64,000 bases of DNA. Source: Apiosordaria backusii. Its lineage: Eukaryota; Ascomycota; Sordariomycetes; Sordariales; Lasiosphaeriaceae. A program made the position numbers and the translations under genes. The notes below the pieces were generated by a model. It had not been told where the DNA came from, did no database searches, and saw only the letters and a list, made by a program, of their open reading frames with translations. Location: positions 186,001 to 250,000 of the forward strand of contig JAUKTV010000013.1 of NCBI GenBank assembly GCA_030549205.1, written 5' to 3'. Numbering within the stretch: the stretch's first letter is position 1; every line of letters begins with the position of its first letter. Shown piece by piece: positions 23,809-33,598 of this stretch.

Positions 23809-25356
23809 CTAAAACTTCCTACTCGCCAGCGTCGGCTTCCACTCCAATGGGTGCGTCTCAGGCGTAGCATCAGGGTCCTCTTTCCAGATTTTGACTATTG
23901 TAACGTTAGCACAGCTCAAATTCATATATCGTCGAAAGAGACACTTACTAGTCTTATCAGCCTCACCACAAATCAACCTCGCCCCGGAGTGATCAAAAAT
24001 CGAGCTCATCACCCCCGACTCAGCATCCAAACTTCCCGGCTGAGCCGTCGTATCCAACGCCTGAAACCTGTGCCCACTCTTCCAATCCCAGAAGCTCATC
24101 GACCCATTATCGCCCCCCGAGAAAAACACATTCTGATCGTTCACCGACAAGGTATTAATAATCGCATTGTGCCCCTCAAAGTTCTGCATGAAGGCTCCCT
24201 CGGGGCACTTCCACTGCTTGATGCTCCCCGTGCTGCCCGTCGCAAAGGTAAACTCTGTCGGATGGGTAGCCAAGGCGCGAACACCCTTTTTGTGGTGGGT
24301 TAGGACGCCCATGGTTTTGCCGGCGGCGAGATCCCACATCCGGACTGTGGAGTCTAAACTGCCAGTGATGACTTGGGGGTCGGCTTCTTGACAGACGAGG
24401 TCGGCGACTGTGCCTGTGTGACCGGAGAGGACGTGGACGTTGCTTCGTGTTCGCATGTCCCATACTCGTGCTACACCGTCGCGGCCGCCGGTGACGAGGA
24501 CGTCGAGGGTTGGGTGAAGTTTGAGGGTGTATACACCGGACAAATGGCCGTGGTAGTGACGGATGACCTTATTTGTTTCCAGATCCCAGCACTTGACCAT
24601 TTTGTCCTCGCCGCAGGAGAACATGTAGGGGTGTCGTGGGGAGACTGCCAGGCCGCGCACTGTCGAGATGTGACCGGTGAGTGTGAGTTTGAGTTGGCCA
24701 GATGCGAGATCCCAGATTTTGATGGTGCGATCGCCGGCGCCGGAGGCGAACCACTTGTTGTTTGGTTCGACAGCTAAAGCTCGTACCCAGCCGAGATGGC
24801 CGCTGATGACGCGCTGGAGCTTCCAAGGCGGGTGCCAGTCTGGTCTTGGTTGTGCGAGAACGTTGTCTTGTCGGCGGGTGAGGCTCATATTTTGTGGCTC
24901 GTTGCGGTTCGCACTTGGTTTTGCGCCAGCGCCGGCAGCACCTGCGCCGGCAGGTCTTCGGGAGAGGACGAGGGCATTGGAGTTGGGGCCTGGGGTCTTG
25001 CTTGCTGGTATCCCTTCTATCAGTTTGCGCGCGTGTTCCTCTGATTTTGATGGCGCTTCTTCGGGCGCTTTTGGCTTCTTCTTGCGAGGGCCGGCTGCTG
25101 GGAGCTTCTTCGCAATCACTTCGGGTAGGGTCTGGACGTCTTCGTACTCGGCGTGGAGGCGGAGGGAGAGAGATGTCTTTGTGATATCGGGGTCTTCAGA
25201 TGCTAGGCCGGGGTCAAGCTTTAGTCGTTTCCTTCCTGAATCTGTGGAGGTGTTGGCATAGATGGATTTCGATTTGCGAGCGTTCGCTAGGATCAAGGAC
25301 TCAAGATGGGACACTTCAGTCTCCATGCCGGCGCCATTGGCAACTTCTACTGCCAT
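23809..25356 (-). CDS. PRP46: Pre-mRNA-splicing factor Prp46 (PLRG1), WD40
   Basis: Exons 23949-25356 and 23809-23894 give 497 aa. The N-terminal part is basic and disordered. Seven WD40 repeats run from about residue 185 to the C-terminus, with clear blades such as SGHLGWVRALAVEPNNKWF, TIKIWDL, MVKCWDL and VARVWDM. PRP46/PLRG1 is a core member of the Prp19/NineTeen complex of the spliceosome. The single 54-nt intron (23895-23948) is a multiple of three and has no in-frame stop, so unspliced RNA would read through with 18 extra residues. I treat it as an intron because it has a GTAAGT donor, GCTAAC branch point and ATAG acceptor, and removing it restores the blade reading ADKT-IKIWKED. Confidence 0.96.
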   Translation of the reverse strand: MAVEVANGAGMETEVSHLESLILANARKSKSIYANTSTDSGRKRLKLDPGLASEDPDITKTSLSLRLHAEYEDVQTLPEVIAKKLPAAGPRKKKPKAPEEAPSKSEEHARKLIEGIPASKTPGPNSNALVLSRRPAGAGAAGAGAKPSANRNEPQNMSLTRRQDNVLAQPRPDWHPPWKLQRVISGHLGWVRALAVEPNNKWFASGAGDRTIKIWDLASGQLKLTLTGHISTVRGLAVSPRHPYMFSCGEDKMVKCWDLETNKVIRHYHGHLSGVYTLKLHPTLDVLVTGGRDGVARVWDMRTRSNVHVLSGHTGTVADLVCQEADPQVITGSLDSTVRMWDLAAGKTMGVLTHHKKGVRALATHPTEFTFATGSTGSIKQWKCPEGAFMQNFEGHNAIINTLSVNDQNVFFSGGDNGSMSFWDWKSGHRFQALDTTAQPGSLDAESGVMSSIFDHSGARLICGEADKTSKCLFRRYMNLSCANVTIVKIWKEDPDATPETHPLEWKPTLASRKF

Positions 25357-25662
25357 GATGGTGAAAATTCAGGCGTATCAAGATATGCTTCGGTTCGATC
25401 GTGGATGAAAATATCGGTCGTCGGATTCGATGTCTCGCGGATTCCTTGTTGTTCAGCAGTTCCCAGTCGCGTCGATGACTGATGATAGCGATGGCTCCGC
25501 CTCTCCAATGCGCGATTGACATCCCCAAAATTTCCAGGCTGTGGCTGAAGCTCGAGCCATCTTGTACGTAACTACAGGGGTGGTTACCAAAGAAGAGTGC
25601 CAAGCTCCACTCTCCACGACGTCCGCGTCAACTCGGTCACCACCGCAAGCAACCAGACGCTC
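25357..25662. promoter_or_regulatory. PRP46 upstream region
   Basis: This stretch separates the divergent starts of PRP46 and the short unrecognised gene. It should carry the PRP46 promoter; no specific site is recognised. Confidence 0.3.
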
Positions 25663-26001
25663 ATGGCGCTGACGCCCGAAATCGAAGCCATCCTTCGCAG
25701 TAATCCGGGGGAGCGACTCCTGGTACCACCATTGGAATGGACATTCCGTCACCTGGAGCTTCTTAAATTCGACTTCCAGGGACCCGAAGCACACGAGGAC
25801 ATCAGCCATGCCGAGGCCCAGGCAAAAGGCAAGATCGGGAACGAGAACGAAACCGAGTTAGAGAAAAAGCGAGAGTACGAGGAGGACAAGCGTGATTCCG
25901 GTATTATACTTCAGCTCTCTACGCGTCCGAAGCCGCATTCACGCATTGATCTCGAACGCCTTCTCGCGGGTCCAGACGATTCTTTCATTGTAAAGGCATA
26001 G
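25663..26001 (+). CDS. Short unrecognised ORF, possibly first exon of a larger gene
   Basis: This 112-codon frame begins MALTPEIEAILRSNPGERLL and is hydrophilic, with an acidic/basic helical stretch near residues 55-80. I do not recognise it. A strong donor, GTAAGA, overlaps the stop codon (TA|GTAAGA at 25999-26006), a CTAAT branch point lies near 26036 and an acceptor TTTCAG ends at 26100, so the frame may be a first exon. I could not build a satisfactory downstream exon. It shares the promoter side with PRP46. It could be a young or decaying gene. Confidence 0.4.
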   Translation: MALTPEIEAILRSNPGERLLVPPLEWTFRHLELLKFDFQGPEAHEDISHAEAQAKGKIGNENETELEKKREYEEDKRDSGIILQLSTRPKPHSRIDLERLLAGPDDSFIVKA

Positions 26002-26100
26002 TAAGAATTCCACCGAACTTGTCTGCGATTTCTAAGCTAATATCTCTATTCGGTACTGGAGTTATACATGCCCGTTCCATTTCGGCAAACATCATTTCAG

Positions 26101-26760
26101 CCTTCCAAGTCCGATCTACGCTCCTTATGCATCCAAACCTCATAGGCACAAATGCAGTCGGCGCTATACTAAACCAGCAACCTTGGTCCTCGCTAGATCC
26201 AGCGATATAGCGTCTTCCAGCCCGCTTCCATACATCGCCGCCGCCCTTATTGCCGCCGCTCAATCGCAGGCTGGATCTTGCCCAACCCGGGGATATCGCC
26301 AGAGAGATAGATACGGGGTTAGTTATCTGCGAGCGGCTTAAAACATTGGCGTCCCTATAGCTGACGTATATGGCCTTGCCCCAGGTTTATGCTCTTTTGG
26401 CCAATTACCCCGATAACGAGAATATCACTTTTTACCAAGCCAATGTTTCTCGCACTTTCCTCTCCAAGTTTGGCTTCCCGGATTTTCTTCGCGAGGTCGC
26501 ACGAACTCCACCGGTCACACCAGAATCCTTGATCATCCGGCACAAGCTTATTCCATATAAGCCGGGCGCGACGCTCCTGCGGCGCCTCCTCAGCACCTTA
26601 GGCCATACCGCCCTCTGCCCACCTGCGTAGAGACGAGCCAACCATTGCCTTGGAGCTCGTGGTAGGAGGTCGACGGCCATAGCCGCGGTTGTGGAGCGCC
26701 GAGTCGCCGGCTGGCGGGTGAAGGAACGATACGTGGAGGACGTAATTTGATCGAGGAGGA
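26101..26760 (+). pseudogene. Coding-like fragments with stops, possible decayed gene
   Basis: Several plus-strand stretches look protein-like but are interrupted. The clearest, 26370-26627, reads ALLANYPDNENITFYQANVS followed by a region rich in ordinary hydrophobic spacing and ending CPPA-stop; in the same frame after the stop comes AIAAVVERRVAGWRVKERYV. Stops at 26208, 26358, 26628 and near 26750 break the frame. No splice model that I tried removes them all. It may be the broken remainder of the gene that starts at 25663, or several exons of a gene I failed to assemble. No family is recognised. Confidence 0.3.
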
Positions 26761-27344
26761 AACCAGTCTCCACAAACAGCCATACACCCCGGATCATTTG
26801 TGTTGGATCCCGATCGGAATGTCCCGGAATAATGGCTGAGTCGAGCGACACCTCGGGCTTGGATGTCTTTATTTCCATCCTCACGGTCAATCTTGCGCCG
26901 CGTTGCGAGACATCAGTCGCCGCGACTGCATCTTCTCGGCGGCAGCAGAGCGAACCCAGCTGCGGAAAATATCCATGGAGGGTAAATCCGCGAGGGAAGC
27001 GAGCGTAGGGAGTGTGGGAGGGAAAAGGAGTTGGAGGGTTGAGAGGCACAAGGGGGTCTAGTATAAGGAACAGCTTTGCCGCGGCAATCAGGGGCGTGAA
27101 TGTCGACTGGCATACAGTCTCGTAGCGGCCGCCCACTCGCCGCCCACTCTAGCTCTCGAAGCCATAGAAACGTACCATCGATAACAGAGATTTCACAGGC
27201 AAGGTAATTTGAGCTAATAATAACATATTGACGGCGCTGACTTATCTATGACGAAGCCAGCACCCTCTTTACTCTTTATCCCTTCGCAAGTGTTGCCGGA
27301 GTGTAGACTATGGGGAGTGGATATGTTTGCTTCTGATTCCTAAA
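26761..27344. other. Non-coding stretch before MADS-like ORF
   Basis: I see no supported gene. A long minus-strand frame covers 26432-27136, but it is low-quality, Arg/Pro-rich and probably chance. Confidence 0.3.
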
Positions 27345-27605
27345 TTAGCTTCTTACCGGTCGGCTACGTAGGAGACTCACAAGGTCTTCTACGATGGGAT
27401 GCCACGATGGCATGCCAGACAAGGTGTAAACGTAAGAGCGACTAGAACCCTTTTGTAAAAGCAGGAGGACCTCAAACCCACAATCCTTACAAAAATCGTG
27501 CGCCTTCTTAATCAACATCTTGCGCCGCTTGATTGCCTTTGTAGACTGCCGCTTCGCCTCCCTCTTTGCAGGTGCGGTTGCTGTCAGGCTTTGGATAGTG
27601 ACCAT
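27345..27605 (-). CDS. Mini MADS-box-like protein
   Basis: An 86-codon ORF starts at ATG 27603-27605. Residues about 16-60 match the MADS-box (SRF-TF) core: KRRKMLIKKAHDFCKDCGFE lines up with the KRR-x-x-L-x-KKAhEl-x-x-L-C motif of the DNA-binding helix, and VLLLLQKGSSRSYVYT with the following beta strands. It then has a PSWHP motif, reminiscent of the W-P-P segment in small fungal MADS-like proteins. There is no MEF2 or SAM extension and no K domain. Classical MADS factors bind CArG boxes as dimers; this one is so short that it may only dimerise, bind DNA without activating, or be a remnant. The match is by eye. It lies in a gene-poor island. Confidence 0.6.
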   Translation of the reverse strand: MVTIQSLTATAPAKREAKRQSTKAIKRRKMLIKKAHDFCKDCGFEVLLLLQKGSSRSYVYTLSGMPSWHPIVEDLVSLLRSRPVRS

Positions 27606-28141
27606 TATCGATGACTCTAGTTATTTTTGTCCTTTTTAGGGGGAGACACATGTAAAGGAGGTGACTAGATATATGAAGCATTCTAGATGCTGCGTTCCTG
27701 GATCCCGGATCCCGGGCGCTGGCGGGCGAGTGGTGCGCCTAAAATCCGGCGCGACTCGGCGCAGCTGGGCACACATGGAAATCGCAACAAAACTGACTTT
27801 TTCCTTCTTGGGATTTTCTAAACGTGAGCGCGATGGGACAGCATCTCAATTTAAATCTCTTGAGCACCATGCTCCGGGATTCTGGCTCCAAGACTATGGT
27901 GTGCAACCGTGAATCGGGGTGCCCCTTTGGAGTTCCTGAGCTGTGAAGTGACTTTGGCAGGTACTCGGTGGCCCGAGCTCTGGGTACTTCTGGAGTGTAA
28001 TGGCGGGGTGATCTGATGTGGAAGGCATCACTTACATGACGCCGCTTCGAGCAATCAGAATACCTTCAACTAATCTGTTTGATTAACTGACCTCTGTTCA
28101 TACAAGAATCCGAAGCTATACTCCTCAGGAAGCACAAAACC
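27606..28141. promoter_or_regulatory. Divergent region, MADS-like ORF / NAS6
   Basis: The 536 bp should contain the promoter of NAS6 and any promoter of the MADS-like ORF. GATCCCGGATCCCGGGCGC at 27701-27719 is a short, overlapping GC-rich repeat. No known site is identified. Confidence 0.3.
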
Positions 28142-29343
28142 ATGGACGATCAAGACAAATTTGCCATCCACGCAGCAGCTCGTGAAGGGAAAGGCAAGTG
28201 AAGCCATCAAACAATATGCTAAACCGTCGACATGACAATAACCCCCTAGAACAGTGAGCGTCGTCGAGTCTTTGCTGAATGTAAGTGGTATATGATTCGT
28301 ATTTATGGCACAAACTAACCAAGTCACATCGATAGGCCAATCCAAAGCTCGCCAAGTTGAAAGATGACGACGGCCGCCTTCCCATCCACTGGGCAGCCTC
28401 CTACAACCATCATGAGATTGTCAACATTCTAGTTCAACAAAAAGGCTTCGATGTTGATGTCAAGGTACGCGAATCACCCAGCCTAAGGTATCCAACATTT
28501 TAATCATCCCCGTTCTAACCACATAGGTAGGATGACATGGGGTGGACCCCTCTCATGATCGCAGCCAGCGTCAAGGACTCTGACAAAGTCGTTGATCTCC
28601 TCCTTGCCAGAGACGCTGATGTCAATGAGACAAGTACGTTTCTAACACATTTACACATTATTCTTTTAACACATCAACACATTAACATGTTCCCTTTTCT
28701 CCATTCAAATTGCCATCCCCCTCCTTCCACCAACCATATCAATAGTTACTAACAAACCCACCAGACAACAACGGCCAAGTACCACCCCCCTCCCCCTATC
28801 CCCCTTTTTTCTTCCCTTCAGCCCGCCTAACCCCCCATTCTAGACAGTCCTCCACTTCATAGCCTCCAAATCCAACCTCGACCTCGCCCGCAAGCTGCTC
28901 GAAGAGCACAAGCCCCCCGCCTCCGTCCGCGTCCGGGACAAGCGAGGGCAGTACCCCCTCCACCGCGCCGCCGCCATCGGTTCAGTCCCCTTGATCAACT
29001 TGTTCTTAAAACACAAGAGCCCGCTGAACGCGACCGATGCGGCGGGGCAGACGGCGCTACATCATGCGATTGCTGAGGGGCATGGTATGTCACAACTTAT
29101 GAGGTCCAAATAGTGGTAAACTAATGAAATGGAATAGGTGATGCAGCCGTTGTGCTCCTCAAAGCCGGGGCTGAGACGGACAAGAAGGATAGTGATGGGC
29201 TCTTGCCTTTGGAGGTGGCGCCTGGGATTGATGTATGCCCCTGTTTTTATGGTGACTGCTGTTGAATATGGACTGACATCTTGCAACAGGTCAAGAAATA
29301 CATCCAACGAAAAGCCGAGGAGGAGGGTATTGATCTCCCATAG
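28142..29343 (+). CDS. NAS6: Gankyrin/Nas6, 26S proteasome assembly chaperone
   Basis: Eight exons (28142-28193, 28255-28280, 28336-28464, 28531-28633, 28765-28778, 28844-29084, 29138-29232, 29290-29343) join to 237 aa. The protein is almost wholly ankyrin repeats: FAIHAAAREGK, RLPIHWAASYNHHEIVNILV, WTPLMIAASVKD, TVLHFIASKSN, QYPLHRAAAIGS, QTALHHAIAEGH and a final LLPLEVAPG. Length and repeat number match Nas6/PSMD10, which binds the C-terminus of Rpt3 during regulatory-particle assembly. Intron 1 appears to be GC-AG (AAAG|GCAAGT): this donor leaves the first ankyrin repeat in perfect register, whereas a nearby GTGAAG donor would add two residues. Exon 5 has only 14 nt. The stop region is tandemly duplicated just downstream. 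Confidence 0.93.
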
Positions 29344-29372
29344 TTTGTGAGGGTATCGATCTCCCATAGTTT
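29323..29372 (+). repeat. 24-bp tandem duplication across the NAS6 stop codon
   Basis: GAGGGTATTGATCTCCCATAGTTT-like sequence occurs at 29323-29346 and again at 29349-29372 with one mismatch and a 2-bp spacer. The first copy encodes the last residues EGIDLP and the stop; the second lies in the 3' UTR and repeats the same codons and stop. Confidence 0.9.
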
Positions 29373-29550
29373 CATTCACATCACATCACGGCATCAAGAC
29401 ATGAACTGAGAAAAGAGGGTCAAAGTAGAATCATTACAACAATCAATATTCTCTACTGAGCAAAAAGCCCCTTCATACCCGCCATGCAAATCCATAAATC
29501 TTCGTGAATCCCTACCCCCCTTCCCCATTCCCAATTTCAACTTCAAACCA

Positions 29551-32318
29551 CTACTTAATAGTCCTCTCCACCAAATCCCTATACATCGCCTTCACATCCT
29601 CCACATCAGCCCTCAACTCCTCCACCTCCTCGCTCTTCTCTCCCAGCAGCTCCAGTGTAGTCTCGTACCGTTCCTTCACCTCCCTCACCTCCCCCTCCAG
29701 CACCTCCACCTTCTTCACCGCCGCGCTATTCTCCTCCACCTTCTTCATCATGGCCACAATCTCCGCCCTCGCCTCATCCCGCTGCTTCGAAATCCTTGCC
29801 AGCTCCTCCTTCGCCGCCACTTTTTCCGATTCCAACCTCCTGATCGCGGCGCTCATCCTTTCTACCAGTTGCACCGACGGCCCCGCGGCAACGGTAGAGA
29901 CCGAGACCATGTCCTGCAGTATATTCTTGTCGTTGTCGCGGCCGCCACTACCGCTGAAAGCGTCCTCCCCTTGTTGGATCTCGCGGTGGTTGTTGAGGAT
30001 CGATGGCGGGGCTGCCTCAGAAGTAGGGCTGAAGATGGAGGTGGGGCTGAAAATCCCGCTGTTGCTTGTCGGGTGGGAGGGGAGGGTAGGTCTGTTGGGT
30101 GGTTGTGCAGACGGCCTACGGCTGAAGGTACCACTTCCGGGAACGGGCATGATAATCCTGGAGTTGGCATCGCCTGCCTCGCTGTTGCTGGATTGAGCGC
30201 CGGAGATCTTCCGGGCTTTGTTGGTGAGGGTTTGGATGCCCAGGAAATCAGTGCTAAAGGTTCGCTGGGGGGTAGCGGAGAGTTGAGGGGAGGCGGGACG
30301 ACTATCTGGTTTGAGGAAGGGGGCGCCGGGGAGGTCCTCGAGCCAGGAGCGGGGGCGCTCGACGATGGGTTGGTGGAAGGTGGTTTGGAATCTTTCTTTC
30401 TCGGCTTCAAAGGCTTGCTTTTGCTTTTCGAGCTCGGATTTGGCTTCGGAGAGGGCGGCTTCGGCCTCTTCGGCGCGTTTGGTGAGGGCGTCGAGTTGAG
30501 TCTGGTAGGATTTGACGTCTTGTTGGATGGTAGGAATCTTGGTCTTGGTTTCCTCCAGTTCCTCTTCGTGACGTTTTGCGCGAACGGCCTGTATATTGTC
30601 AGTACTTCTTGGTAGCCCATAATGTACAATCTGAGGAGACTTACCGCCTCGCGAGCCTTGCGCCTCATGTCTGATTCTCTTTGCAGAGCCTCGTCCCTTT
30701 CCTTTTCCAGTCCAGCAATACGAGCTAGCAGGTTGGTCTCGATACCTTGCCAGTTCTCGCTTGCAATCGAGTACTGTGTCTGTAGTTGCTCTATCTGTCT
30801 CAGCAGTTTGGCCTGTGAGTCTCCAGCAACACCTGATGACGCTTCCTCTGCTCGCATGCGCATGGCCTCAAGCTTTCCCTCCATCATCTGGACCTCGGCC
30901 TTCAGCTCCAGTTCTTGTACACGCGCCCGCTCATTAGCCCTTTCCACCTGCTCTCGGAGGTCATTTGCCTGTGCTTTGGCGCGGTCCGCCACGAGGTTTT
31001 TCTCGACTTTGAGCGCCGCCACCTCTTCTTCGAGATCATCTATACGTCGTTTGTCCTGTTCCCGTGGCCGTTGGTTTGCCTTCGTTGACAGCTCCTCTGC
31101 TTGTTCCTTAGCTTTTTGTAATTGAGTTTTGAGATCTGCAATGGTAGCATCTTTGGTCCGTATCTCGGGGCGCAGGTTCCCAAGCTCCTTCTGGGCTTGA
31201 TCATATTGCTTCTGTAGGACCGCCTGTGACTTCTCTAGCTCATCCGCTCGGCGAGCCCGCAGACGGAGATTATCCAATTCCCTGTCGGACTTGTCTTTGG
31301 CTATCTTGAGGGTGTTGATCTCTTTTTCACCCTCGCTGAGCTTGAGCTGCAGTTTTTTCATGATAGTGCGGTGTTTCTGCTCGGTACTTGCGAGCTTTTT
31401 GCCCTCCTCCATAAGCTGCGCTATTTGTTGGTCCTTTTCTGCCAACTTCTTCTCAAGGCTTCCGGCTGGTGCAGCCAGGGCAGCCTTTCTAGCCGAATCT
31501 GTAGCCTCTCTGGCAAGAAACTGCAACTTGGCTTCAAGAGCATCGATACGCTCTATATAGCCGTGAATCTCCTCTTGCTGCTGGGTCTGAGCCTCGTTCC
31601 GCGCCTTGTCACCATCCTTGTCGGGTCCCTCGTCTCCAACTGGTACCTGTTCGGGTTTGGGAGCAACCGGTTCGTCTGCTTCAAGGGCAGGTACAGGAGC
31701 GGCTGTTTCCACGACTGGTGTGGTTGGTAGAGGAACTTCTGCTGGAGATTGTACATCTATAGATTGCTTCGCACCATTCGCACCATCTGCGGTCTCTTGA
31801 TCTTCGGTTTCGCCATTCGTCAAGCCTTCTTTGGCGTCAGATCCCTTTACGGCATTATCTTCAGACGCTCTAACAACATCCTGAGAGCCCCGCGGTGATG
31901 GGGTCTCTCTTGGCGCATCCTTCAAGGGACTCGCGCGGTCTACACTGTCGATCGAGGTACGGCTCGGTGCGTCTAAACTCTGGCGTGGGCTTCCTTGCGC
32001 AGAAAGAGGTTTCTGACCGGTAGTCTTCGCAGCTATGGCGCGCGCGAGCCTTTCCTGAAGCCGATCATTTGCGCGAGTACTCGACGAGGTTCTAGAGGGG
32101 CCTGCAAGTAATTGAACGGTCAGGAACGAACAGCCTGCTGGAGATAGCTTCTAAGTTCCAAGCATACCTGGCGACTGCTTCACCGGCGAAGCAGGAGGGG
32201 CGGGTTTGGCCTCTTTCGTTTGCGCTGAGCTATCGTTGTCCTCGCTGAGTATATTATCCAGGCGAGCCTCCACGCCAGCTACGGCCTGGGTCAGAAAAGA
32301 CCCCCATCGCGCAGCCAT
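29551..32318 (-). CDS. SGM1: TMF/Sgm1-type golgin, coiled-coil
   Basis: Exons 32168-32318, 30645-32101 and 29551-30588 give 881 aa. The start MAARWGSFLTQAVAGVEARL is an amphipathic N-terminus typical of TMF-family golgins. A Ser/Pro/Thr-rich disordered region (to about residue 200) leads into a heptad coiled coil of some 400 residues that includes the TMF DNA-binding-like segment (QAVLQKQYDQAQKELGNL). A Pro-rich linker (about 640-760) is followed by the C-terminal coiled coil, which corresponds to the TMF TATA-binding domain (KEELARISKQRDEARAEIV). TMF/Sgm1 binds Ypt6/Rab6 at the Golgi and tethers vesicles; the name is historical. The gene is convergent with NAS6, 207 bp apart. Confidence 0.85.
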
Positions 32319-33598
32319 TTCTTAGACACGGAACACAGTATATAGCAGCACTCGCTATGACTTTGCCATGAAAAGGCGGGGGAGCAATGGTGGGCAAATG
32401 CGCTGGTCGTCGTTACATTCGAGCCATTACAAGGTGTCAAGAGTCGCGATGCTTCGGTGGCTGTATCACTCGCAGCTCGTCGCTTTACGCCCAGGTATAC
32501 CGAGAAGTCAGGATTCGGTCGTGACGCATGTCGGCACCGTATGATCGATCACTGTTGCGAACGAGCCGATCTCGTATTCTTCGTGAACAGAAGTGCTTGG
32601 TCCTCGGCGAAAGGCCACGCCAAACTTACGGTCCAAGCCTCCAAGGGATTCGTAATTGTTAGCTAACTGTCAGCGTGGTCCCTGACTCCAGGCCCAATTG
32701 GATGCCACTGCAGCTCTCGGCTCAGCCCTTCAGGTGGGGCCGATCCGCTACCAGCCACTGGTCGTCCCGCTGAGGATCAACGCACAGGCCATCCGAGTCG
32801 GGGCAACAGCGTCCGTTTGTTTGAGAACAGCTGTGCTATGATTTTGACTTCCGGAGGACACTCCGCCATATTCTTTCAAGGTTTGTTTATATACTAATCT
32901 TGCTTGGTAATATCGAGTCCTTTTAGGATCAGATAAAACATTCATTTAGTCTCACAGTACTTGATGTTAGTTCAGAGGTAATTGTTGACGATAAACAGAA
33001 CTGACATGGCATTACATCATCAACCGGGATATGTCCGTATTGTAATACAACGCCATACATTCATAATTCATACACAGTCTTATCGTTATCGATACTTGCA
33101 AGTTTCTGACGGTGAATCTTACTCCTTCTCTCAGAAAGCAAGGCTGGCAGGCCAACTTGCACCAACACCACTGGCAACACCAACATCAACGTTGACAGTG
33201 GAGAACGCGCTGGCATTCCTTGAAGAGCATCAATTCGAAGTTGTTTCCAATTTCAATTTGCTGTTCTGTTTTGTCTCTAAAGCCGCTGCTTCCGGCCCAT
33301 CATCCTCCCTCCACTCTCGTTTCCGGTTGACCCAATTTTAATCGGCTGTTGGCACACAAGGACTTCATCTTGCTTAATACCCTCATAAAATATAGAACCT
33401 TCTCTGTTGTCGGTCGTGGTTACACCAAACCACGCTCAAACACACTTGATTTTTACGTGCGTTGCGGGTTGGAAGCGCAGCCCGTCTCTTGGCGCACATT
33501 GCAATCGAAGCTCGAACACTAGTTTTTGATCACTTACTGCCTTGTTGCTACCATTCTTATGAGACAGGGTGTCCTTTGAAAGGTGAAAGGGATACACA
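32319..33598. promoter_or_regulatory. Divergent upstream region, golgin / ceramidase
   Basis: 1.28 kb separate the two divergent starts. No credible coding exon is visible; frames are short and in all phases. The stretch at 32880-33090 is AT-rich. The promoters of both genes must be here. Confidence 0.35.

Noticed and set aside
23895..23948. Reading PRP46 as a single exon
   Set aside because: The 18 extra residues interrupt a WD blade and the DNA has full donor, branch and acceptor signals.
26432..27136. 234-codon minus-strand frame
   Set aside because: No domain, odd Arg/Pro/Ser composition, and plus-strand fragments look more protein-like.
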